DNA from: an uncultured Clostridia bacterium
Lineage (GTDB): Bacteria > Bacillota > Clostridia > Oscillospirales > Oscillospiraceae
Direction of reading: 5' to 3'
Assembly (NCBI GenBank): GCA_946184215.1
Contig: CAMHER010000010.1
Span: forward strand, 1-18,998
Length of the DNA: 18,998 bases
Below are positions 13,744 through 18,998 of the stretch, piece by piece (position 1 is the stretch's first letter; each line of letters opens with the position of its first letter). The position numbers and the translations under genes were made by a program. Under the pieces are notes generated by a model, which worked only from the letters and a program-made list of their open reading frames with translations, was not told the DNA's origin and made no database searches.

Positions 13744-15204
13744 TTATCCTTCGACAAGCTCCGGCTCAAGACCGCTTCCGCGCAGCGCGTCGCGCAGGGA
13801 GTCGATCATCGTCTCATCTGCCTGAACGCTCCTGAGCGCAGCCAGTGAGGCCAGAGCGGAGAAATCCAGCGATTCGCCGCTGCGGATCAGCCGCAGCGTG
13901 GTCAAGCCGTCGAAATCCTCCAAATTGTCTGTGCTGTCGAGCGCACAGTCGACCAGCGACAGGCGGACGATCGAGCCCTCCCGATCAAAGGCGCGGAAGA
14001 AACGGCCGCGCAGATCACAGTCCGTCAAGCTCAGCTCGCTCAGCGCGCTGTTGCGCAAAACGGGGCGCAGCTCGCTGAGCGTGCAGCCGCTGAGCTCCAC
14101 CTGCGCCAGACGCCGCAGCGGACGCAGCGCGGAGATATCGTGGAGGTTGCCGCCCAGAAGAGAGAGCGTACGCAGCTCCAGACAGCGGCCCAGGTCGCCC
14201 AGCTCGCGCAGCGGGCAGCCCTCCACCCGCAGCTCCTGCAAATGAGGCAGATTCCCGATCCCCTCCAGGCTGGAGAGCGTACCGCCGCGGATCGTGAGCG
14301 TTTCGATGCCGCAGGGACTCAGCTCTTCGAGGCTGTGGAGCGGCGCGTCCTCCAGCGTCAGCGCCTGCAGGTCGGGGAAAAAGCGCAGCTCCCGCAGCGT
14401 TTCCCCGCCGATCTCTTCCCCGCTCAGATGCAGCTCCCGCAGCGCGGCAAGATCCCCCACCCGCAGCGCGCCGTCAGGTTTTCCACAATAGTCCCGGGCA
14501 ATCTTTTCCAGCGCGGGAGAGGAGAAAGCCGCCTCTGTATCCGGGGCGAGAGACGTGATTTCCGCCTGCTCGCGCAGCAGAGCAAACTGCTGCAGAAAGC
14601 CGGTTTTCCAGCCGATGAGCCCCAGCACCCCTGCTGCGATGAGTATCGCCAGAAGCAGCAGCGCCGTGACCGTACGCCGGACTTTTCTCTTTCGTCTCCG
14701 CCTGGACTCTACGTTGAGATCGACAGGGACTTTCGCGTGCCGCCGCGGGCGCGGCTTGCGCGGCGGCGCAGTGCTGCGCAGCTCGTCTGAAAGCTGCGGC
14801 GCGGAAAAGAGCTTTTCGTAAAACACCTCGTCGCGCATCGTATACTTCATCAGCGCGAAGAGACTGCCGATCTGCATCTCCATGCCGGGCGTCATCACGG
14901 TATCCTCCAGAAAAACGGTGACGACGGGGATCTTCTTTGTCAGTGCAAAGTGCATCTCCTTGCGGCAGTTGTCCGAGCGCATATAGGCGTTTGACATAAA
15001 GGCAAGCATCAGTCCGCTTCCGGCAAGGTGCGAGGCGATGTATTCCGGCCATTCGCTGCCGACCTCGATCCCCTCGTCGTACCAGATGCGAAAGCCCTGC
15101 GCGCTCAGCTCCTCGACCACCTGCATGACGGCGGGGGCGTTGGCGTGGGCATAGCTGATGAACACATAGGGCTCATGCCCTTCGTACACTTTGGGTTTGT
15201 CCAT
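13744..15204 (-). CDS. TIR domain, transmembrane helix and leucine-rich repeat protein
   Basis: The 486-residue protein has three parts. Residues about 11-135 form a TIR domain: strand A YVFISYAHANAP (13-24), the BB-loop region FRIWYDEGIEVGSEWPEYI (38-56), and MRSDNCRKEMHFAL (75-88), where Glu83 is at the position of the catalytic Glu of NAD-hydrolysing TIRs. A proline- and arginine-rich stretch (about 144-177) precedes one membrane helix (178-198). Residues about 250-470 hold some nine degenerate leucine-rich repeats of about 22 residues (LQALTLEDAPLHSLEEL, LQELRVEGCPLRELGDL). The positive-inside rule puts TIR in the cytoplasm and repeats outside. The ribosome site is weak (AAGGAC about 11 bases ahead). 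It follows the LOR/SDH gene by 15 bases, so they are likely co-transcribed. Function is unknown; sensing or defence is inferred from the family. Confidence 0.9.
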   Translation of the reverse strand: MDKPKVYEGHEPYVFISYAHANAPAVMQVVEELSAQGFRIWYDEGIEVGSEWPEYIASHLAGSGLMLAFMSNAYMRSDNCRKEMHFALTKKIPVVTVFLEDTVMTPGMEMQIGSLFALMKYTMRDEVFYEKLFSAPQLSDELRSTAPPRKPRPRRHAKVPVDLNVESRRRRKRKVRRTVTALLLLAILIAAGVLGLIGWKTGFLQQFALLREQAEITSLAPDTEAAFSSPALEKIARDYCGKPDGALRVGDLAALRELHLSGEEIGGETLRELRFFPDLQALTLEDAPLHSLEELSPCGIETLTIRGGTLSSLEGIGNLPHLQELRVEGCPLRELGDLGRCLELRTLSLLGGNLHDISALRPLRRLAQVELSGCTLSELRPVLRNSALSELSLTDCDLRGRFFRAFDREGSIVRLSLVDCALDSTDNLEDFDGLTTLRLIRSGESLDFSALASLAALRSVQADETMIDSLRDALRGSGLEPELVEG

Positions 15205-15219
15205 GAACAGCCGCCGTCC

Positions 15220-16317
15220 TTACATCAGCCCAAGCCCTTTGGCCACGATGCAGATGAAGTCCTGCACGTTGGTCACGATCGTCGTGGCGGAAAGGCTGCC
15301 GCGGTCGATCAGCTTGCCGGTGACGAACTCGTCTGCGTCCACGCAGTAGAAATAGACGGGGCGCACGCTGCCGTCGTCGCGCACGCGGAAGGAGGGCGTC
15401 ATGTTGCCTGTCGCGATCGTGTGCAGCATCGTGGCCAGACAGATCACGGTGGAGGCTTTTTCGACCATCGCGCGCATGCGGCTCTGGGCCTCATAGGCGT
15501 TGGCGACGACTTCGGGCAGTGGGCCGTCGTCGCGGATCGAGCCGGCGAGCACAAAGGGAACATGCTTCTTCACGGCGCTGTACATGATGCCGTTTTCAAT
15601 GTGGTAGTCGTCCACGAACTGCGCGATCGAACCGCTTTGACGCACCAGATTGATGACGTCAAGGTGGTTATAGTGTCCGTTGGGCATGGACTGCTGCGTG
15701 TAGATATCCTGACCCAGGGCCGTGTGCAGCAGCGCGCCCTCCAGGTCGTGGGTCGCCAGGGCGTTGCCCGCCATCAGACCGTGGGCATAACCCTCCTCCA
15801 CCAGGCGCTGCATGGCAAAGCGCGCGTCGCGGTCAAAGGCAAAGGCCGGGCCCATGACCCACAGAATGTTGCCCTGCTCGCGCTCGGCACGCAAAAGCTC
15901 GATCAGCCGGTCATAATCGCGGGCATAAGAGGTCTCGCGGCTGCGGCCCTGGCGAAAGACAAACTGGTCTTCATTCGCCGCGGCGGCCTCATCAAAGCCG
16001 TGACTGTGGAGATAGATGCCGTCCTCGCCGTTTTCCGTCCGGCCGAGGATCACTTTGTCGCCCCGCTTCAGGTTGCGGTTTTCCACCACAGACAGCGTGC
16101 CGTCAGGGCACAGGACAACGCTGGAATCCATGCGGCTTTTTGCGGCCAGGCGCCACTGGCCGCCGATTTTGAAATATTCGGGGTACATCGACGTGCTGTG
16201 AAAGCCTGCCGGCGCGATGCCGTCGCGCTCGACGACTGCCCAGGCCGCGTCCGGCGCGGCGGCGAGATGGGGAGCGGTAAAATCAGGCGCGTGATAGATC
16301 GGATAGGAAAAGGCCAT
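15220..16317 (-). CDS. LOR/SDH-domain protein of the ornithine cyclodeaminase-like family (TIGR00300 type)
   Basis: The 365-residue cytoplasmic protein resembles the conserved family first described as the LOR/SDH bifunctional enzyme region, whose archaeal and cyanobacterial relatives (including the C-terminal part of AgrE/ArgZ) use bound NAD+ to convert ornithine to proline and ammonia. Typical segments are GNILWVMGPAFAFDRDA (149-165), GLMAGNALATHDLEGALLHT (180-199), PFVLAGSIRDDGPLPEV (254-270), and VICLATMLHTIATGNMTP (291-308). The N-terminal part (about 1-120) is the LOR/SDH domain proper. I moved the start from 16353 to ATG 16317 because GGAGGA (16325-16330, minus strand) is 7 bases ahead. 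The TIR-LRR gene follows after 15 bases. The annotation is by family resemblance; the substrate has not been shown here. Confidence 0.85.
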   Translation of the reverse strand: MAFSYPIYHAPDFTAPHLAAAPDAAWAVVERDGIAPAGFHSTSMYPEYFKIGGQWRLAAKSRMDSSVVLCPDGTLSVVENRNLKRGDKVILGRTENGEDGIYLHSHGFDEAAAANEDQFVFRQGRSRETSYARDYDRLIELLRAEREQGNILWVMGPAFAFDRDARFAMQRLVEEGYAHGLMAGNALATHDLEGALLHTALGQDIYTQQSMPNGHYNHLDVINLVRQSGSIAQFVDDYHIENGIMYSAVKKHVPFVLAGSIRDDGPLPEVVANAYEAQSRMRAMVEKASTVICLATMLHTIATGNMTPSFRVRDDGSVRPVYFYCVDADEFVTGKLIDRGSLSATTIVTNVQDFICIVAKGLGLM

Positions 16318-16355
16318 CGGAATGTCCTCCCGTTTTTTCGTTTTTGGATACATCT

Positions 16356-16384
16356 ATTGTACTATAACAGGCCCTTTGGTACAA
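16356..16384 (-). promoter_or_regulatory. Promoter of the LOR/SDH-TIR operon
   Basis: Minus strand: TTGTAC (16384-16379), 17-base spacer, TACAAT (16361-16356). A second overlapping -10-like hexamer TATAGT lies at 16366-16361. The -10 is about 40 bases upstream of the chosen start. Confidence 0.65.
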
Positions 16385-16391
16385 GTGCTTC

Positions 16392-16421
16392 TTCTCAAGA
16401 GCGGAGGGAGTATGGTAAAAT
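16392..16421 (+). promoter_or_regulatory. Extended -10 promoter of the gamma-glutamyltransferase-like gene
   Basis: TGG followed by TAAAAT (16413-16421) makes an extended -10; the candidate -35 TTCTCA (16392-16397) is weak. It lies back to back with the promoter of the LOR/SDH operon. Confidence 0.5.
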
Positions 16422-16450
16422 AAGAAAAAAACAGGGAAGGGGAAATCCGT

Positions 16451-18076
16451 ATGCTGTGCTTTGACCCACTCTATCAGAAATATCCCTCCCGCCGCACGGC
16501 CATCTACGCCCGCGGCGGCATGGTCAACTGCTCAAGCCCGCTGGCCGCTGCCGCGGGACTGGAACTGCTGCGCCGGGGCGGCAATGCCATCGACGCCGCC
16601 GTGGCGGCGGCCGCGGCCCTCACGGTGGTGGAGCCGACGGCCAACGGCCTCGGTTCCGACGCCTTCGCCCTCGTCTGGTCTGAGCGGGAGAAAAAACTCT
16701 TCGGCCTCAATTCCTCCGGCCCCGCGCCGATGCTTGCCTCGGCCGAAGGCGTGCTGGCCGACGGGAAAGATCAAAACGGAAAGATGCCGGCTCACGGCTG
16801 GACGCCGGTCACCGTGCCCGGGGCGCCGGCGGCCTGGGCGGCGCTGTCAAAGCGCTTCGGCCGCGCGGGCCTGTCCGCGGCGCTTGCGCCTGCCGCAGCA
16901 TATGCGCGGGAGGGTTATCCCTGTGCGCCGCATCTCGCCCGCGCCTGGCAGCAGTCCTTTGAGAGCTACCGGATAAAGCTGAGCGAAGATTGCTTCTCAA
17001 GCTGGTTTCGCACCTTCGCGCCCCGGGGACGCGCGCCGGAGGCGGGGGAGATCGTCAGGCTTCCCGACCATGCCGACAGCCTGGAGGCCATCGGCCAGAG
17101 CGGCGCGGAGGAATTCTACCGCGGCGCGCTTGCCAGAAGGATCGACGCCGAGAGCCGCAAATTCGGCGGCTATCTGCGCTATGACGACCTGGCGGCCTTT
17201 TCGCCGCAGTGGGTCGAGCCGATCCGCGTGAACTACCGCGGCTATGAGGTCTGCGAGATCCCGCCAAACGGCCAGGGCATCGTGGCGCTGATGGCGCTGA
17301 ACATCCTGAAGGAATTCGACTTTCCCGAAAAGGACAGCGAGCTGACCGTCCACCGCCAGATCGAGGCGCTGAAAATGGCCTTTGCCGACGCCTTCGCCTG
17401 TGTGACCGACCCCGCGGACATGACGGTGGATCCCGCGCGCCTGCTCGACCCCGCCTATGGCGCCAGCCGCGCGGCCGAGATGGGATCCCGGGCACGGATC
17501 TGGGGAAGCGCCATCCCGCCCCAAAGCGGCACAGTCTACCTCTGCTGCGCCGACGGAGAGGGGAATATGGTTTCCTATATCCAGTCGAACTACATGGGCT
17601 TCGGCTCCGGCATTGTGGTGGACGGAACGGGCATCGCTCTGCAGAACCGCGGCGCCGATTTCTCGCTGGATCCTTCCGCGGCCAACGTCCTGCGCCCGGG
17701 CAAGCGCAGCTACCACACGATCATTCCCGGCTTCCTGATGCAAAACGGCGCGCCCGTGGGGCCCTTCGGCGTGATGGGCGGTTATATGCAGCCACAGGGC
17801 CATGTACAGGTCGTGATGAACTGCGTCGACTTTCATCTCGATCCCCAGCAAGCGCTGGACGCGCCGCGCTTCCAGTGGCTGCGGGACGGAAGAGTGATCG
17901 TCGAAAGCCGCTTTGACGAGGAGATCGCCCGGGCGCTGCGCCGCCGCGTCCACGATCTGTCTGTCGAGCTGTCCTCCTCCGCCTTCGGCCGCGGGCAGAT
18001 GATCGTCAGGCTTTCAAACGGCGTGCTGGTAGGCGGCACCGAGAACCGCACGGACAGCAACATTGCCTGCTTCTGA
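16451..18076 (+). CDS. Gamma-glutamyltransferase-family Ntn-hydrolase, YwrD-like, cytoplasmic
   Basis: The 541-residue protein follows the pattern of B. subtilis YwrD, a gamma-glutamyltranspeptidase-like enzyme without a signal peptide. The precursor is expected to cut itself before Thr361 (QSGTVYLCCAD), giving a large chain of 360 and a small chain of 181 residues with Thr361 as nucleophile. Other family marks are PSRRTAIYARGGMV (12-25), GGNAIDAAVAAAAALTVVEP (43-62), PPNGQG (271-276), NMVSYIQSNYMGFGSG (372-387), and MGGYMQPQGHVQV (442-454). Relatives hydrolyse or transfer gamma-glutamyl groups, or hydrolyse small amides such as oxamate (HpxW group), so the substrate is open. AAGGGG lies about 10 bases before the ATG. 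It has its own promoter and terminator. Confidence 0.92.
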   Translation: MLCFDPLYQKYPSRRTAIYARGGMVNCSSPLAAAAGLELLRRGGNAIDAAVAAAAALTVVEPTANGLGSDAFALVWSEREKKLFGLNSSGPAPMLASAEGVLADGKDQNGKMPAHGWTPVTVPGAPAAWAALSKRFGRAGLSAALAPAAAYAREGYPCAPHLARAWQQSFESYRIKLSEDCFSSWFRTFAPRGRAPEAGEIVRLPDHADSLEAIGQSGAEEFYRGALARRIDAESRKFGGYLRYDDLAAFSPQWVEPIRVNYRGYEVCEIPPNGQGIVALMALNILKEFDFPEKDSELTVHRQIEALKMAFADAFACVTDPADMTVDPARLLDPAYGASRAAEMGSRARIWGSAIPPQSGTVYLCCADGEGNMVSYIQSNYMGFGSGIVVDGTGIALQNRGADFSLDPSAANVLRPGKRSYHTIIPGFLMQNGAPVGPFGVMGGYMQPQGHVQVVMNCVDFHLDPQQALDAPRFQWLRDGRVIVESRFDEEIARALRRRVHDLSVELSSSAFGRGQMIVRLSNGVLVGGTENRTDSNIACF

Positions 18077-18077
18077 C

Positions 18078-18108
18078 AAAAGGCCCCTCCCGGCGGGAGG
18101 GGCCTTTT
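18078..18108 (+). terminator. Bidirectional terminator after the gamma-glutamyltransferase-like gene
   Basis: A perfect 14 bp stem (18078-18091 with 18095-18108) starts with four A and ends with four T residues, so it can also serve the convergent DUF3783 gene that ends at 18131. Confidence 0.9.
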
Positions 18109-18130
18109 ACATCATGATGTGATGTGAGGT

Positions 18131-18523
18131 TTATGTGCGGTGGATGCTTTTTCCCTTGAGCTTTTCCATGGCCTCATGCTCGGCCGAAAGCTCACGGTAC
18201 AGCCGTCCGGCGCTCCAGCGGGCGTTGCTTTCTGTCACCACGGCCTTGAGCGCCACGGCTGCGCGCTCGCGCCGCAGACCGTCCAGCAGGGCGTGGAACT
18301 GCGCGGCCGAGAGGCTGTCCATCACCAGCATCTCGCCGCCGACTGTCAGCGCGTCGTCCGCAACGCCTGCCTCCGCGCCGTCCGCGCGGCCGCACAGCGC
18401 GCCGAGCGTTTTTGAGAAATCCTCCGGCGTGACCTCAACGCAGCGGAGGCCGAGCTTAAGGGACAGCGGGCGGATCTTGCGCAGCTTGTCGCCGCGGATG
18501 TTGAAAAGCAGGATCTGTGCCAT
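18131..18523 (-). CDS. DUF3783 domain protein
   Basis: The 130-residue soluble protein begins MAQILLFNIRGDKLRKIRPL and continues with LKLGLRCVEVTPEDFSKTLGALCG, the pattern of the DUF3783 family common in Clostridia; its function is unknown. The middle (VGGEMLVMDSLSAAQFHALLDGLR) and the basic C-terminus (residues about 105-130, ending KLKGKSIHRT) complete it. ATG 18523 is chosen over 18541 because AGGAGG (18533-18538, minus strand) is 9 bases ahead of it. A small ORF with its own ribosome site ends 14 bases upstream, and a strong promoter precedes both, so this is the second cistron of a short operon. Confidence 0.85.
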   Translation of the reverse strand: MAQILLFNIRGDKLRKIRPLSLKLGLRCVEVTPEDFSKTLGALCGRADGAEAGVADDALTVGGEMLVMDSLSAAQFHALLDGLRRERAAVALKAVVTESNARWSAGRLYRELSAEHEAMEKLKGKSIHRT

Positions 18524-18537
18524 ATGTTTATTCCTCC

Positions 18538-18618
18538 TCATTCAGCACGGCGGCGATCGCGCGCTGATTTGATCGCGATCTGCTCAAAGCAGGGGCCGAG
18601 CCGCAGCTTCTCGCTCAT
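18538..18618 (-). CDS. Possible small ORF, 26 aa, leading the DUF3783 operon
   Basis: The frame MSEKLRLGPCFEQIAIKSARDRRRAE starts at ATG 18618 with AGGAG (18627-18631, minus strand) 8 bases ahead and ends at TGA 18540-18538, next to the ribosome site of the DUF3783 gene. A strong promoter at 18647-18675 starts transcription about 20 bases before it, so the ORF is the first thing ribosomes meet. The peptide is basic at its C-terminus and not hydrophobic. It may be a real small protein, a leader peptide that couples translation, or chance. A longer in-frame reading reaching 18882 runs through non-coding repeats and is not believed. Confidence 0.4.
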   Translation of the reverse strand: MSEKLRLGPCFEQIAIKSARDRRRAE

Positions 18619-18646
18619 GCCATGCGCTCCTTTCGCGTTTTTCAAA

Positions 18647-18675
18647 AGTATAGCATGCTGCGGCACGGCTGGCAA
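18647..18675 (-). promoter_or_regulatory. Promoter of the small ORF-DUF3783 operon
   Basis: Minus strand: TTGCCA (18675-18670), 17-base spacer ending in TGC, then TATACT (18652-18647), giving a -35 box plus an extended -10. The start is predicted near 18640. Confidence 0.78.
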
Positions 18676-18719
18676 GCGGCGGGAAAAAACGCTCCCCGGC
18701 CTCGGGCGGCTTTTGTTTT

Positions 18720-18857
18720 TGGCGGAGATGGAGAGATTCGCTTGCATCAGATTTTCCCTTGCGGGAGACGGGAAATCTGATAAAAGTATCGACCAGTTTT
18801 TGAACTGGTCGATGAACATGCCACCGGCATGTTCGGACATGATTCGAATCTCTCCAT
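18720..18857. repeat. Structured element carrying a 21-base copy of the tRNA-Ser 3' end
   Basis: Bases 18720-18740 are identical to 18907-18927, the 3' end of tRNA-Ser including the encoded CCA complement, acceptor 3' arm and part of the T arm. At the other end, 18845-18857 is an inverted copy of 18728-18740 (13 bp). Inside are three hairpins: CAGATTT-type stem at about 18748-18779, a 10 bp stem TCGACCAGTT/AACTGGTCGA at 18788-18812, and a 9 bp stem GAACATGCC/GGCATGTTC at 18814-18834. It could be a remnant attachment site of an integrative element, a partial tRNA duplication, or a small mobile structured repeat. Confidence 0.65.
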
Positions 18858-18865
18858 ACTTTATG

Positions 18866-18904
18866 AAAAACACATCCCCCACCTTACGGCAGGGGATGTG
18901 TTTT
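18866..18904 (-). terminator. Terminator after tRNA-Ser
   Basis: A 13 bp stem (18867-18879 with 18892-18904, 12-base loop) is followed on the minus strand by T residues complementary to 18866-18870. It begins 2 bases past the tRNA CCA end. Confidence 0.85.
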
Positions 18905-18906
18905 CA

Positions 18907-18998
18907 TGGCGGAGATGGAGAGATTCGAACTCTCGAAGAGCTTTTGACCCTTACACGATTTCCAATCGTGCGCGCTCGACCAACTACGCGACATCTCC
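18907..18998 (-). tRNA. tRNA-Ser (anticodon GGA)
   Basis: The 92-base gene, with encoded GCCA 3' end, begins exactly at the window edge. The acceptor stem GGAGATG pairs with CATCTCC. The anticodon stem CACGA/TCGTG holds loop TTGGAAA with anticodon GGA (complement of 18961-18963), which reads UCC and UCU. A long variable arm typical of serine tRNAs follows, then a T arm GAGAG-TTCGAAT-CTCTC. Confidence 0.96.

Noticed and set aside
13438..13825. Short frames within the composite repeat on both strands
   Set aside because: They are made of hairpin sequence, with no good ribosome site and no family resemblance.
15028..16464. A 478-codon plus-strand frame opposite the LOR/SDH gene
   Set aside because: It is antisense to a conserved enzyme and runs through both divergent promoters.
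18680..18714. Possible terminator in the GC-rich stretch with a T-run on the minus strand
   Set aside because: The best stem is only about four pairs, and a better terminator for the tRNA lies at 18866-18904.
18619..18882. N-terminal extension of the 26-residue ORF to 114 residues
   Set aside because: It would run through the promoter, the tRNA-like repeat and its hairpins and has no ribosome site near 18882.

Overview
The window looks like chromosomal DNA of a GC-rich, Gram-positive-type anaerobe, most likely a gut Clostridium-class member of the Oscillospiraceae/Ruminococcaceae. This is an inference from AGGAGG-type ribosome binding sites, TTGACA/TATAAT-like promoters with 17-base spacing, intrinsic terminators after most transcription units, a Bacillus-type MazF (EndoA), a YwrD-like gamma-glutamyltransferase and a lipoprotein pullulanase. 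I see no phage genes, transposase or CRISPR array. Intergenic DNA is short and packed with signals.

Left part (1-6200). A terminator of an unseen upstream gene is followed by a lone mazF-type RNase toxin gene, a small unrecognised gene and pyrimidine-nucleoside phosphorylase, all on the plus strand. On the minus strand an ECF-type sigma factor overlaps by 4 bases a single-pass membrane protein that is probably its anti-sigma partner. Upstream of these lies a large CPA2 cation:proton antiporter with two C-terminal TrkA-C type domains.

Middle part (6238-13407). A secreted type I pullulanase lipoprotein lies downstream of a PLP-dependent aspartate-type aminotransferase (minus strand). Divergent from the aminotransferase are a TauE/SafE-type permease and an Asp/Glu racemase in one operon, then a dicarboxylate/amino acid:cation symporter with its own promoter in an AT-rich upstream region. 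These genes suggest a neighbourhood for acidic amino acids (aspartate, glutamate or sulfur analogues).

Right part (13408-18998). Between the convergent symporter and TIR genes is a 283-base non-coding composite repeat: two identical 36-base terminator hairpins enclose three more perfect hairpins and a pair of inverted ends. Next, on the minus strand, come a TIR-transmembrane-LRR protein (a Toll-like receptor part list in reversed order) and, 15 bases upstream in the same operon, a LOR/SDH-type ornithine cyclodeaminase-family protein. A YwrD-like gamma-glutamyltransferase is transcribed divergently. The window ends with a DUF3783-type gene led by a possible 26-residue small ORF, a structured element that carries a 21-base copy of the 3' end of tRNA-Ser, and tRNA-Ser(GGA) itself at the right edge.

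The items most worth follow-up are the TIR-TM-LRR protein and its operon partner, the two multi-hairpin non-coding elements, the small ORF, and the acidic amino acid/TauE cluster.
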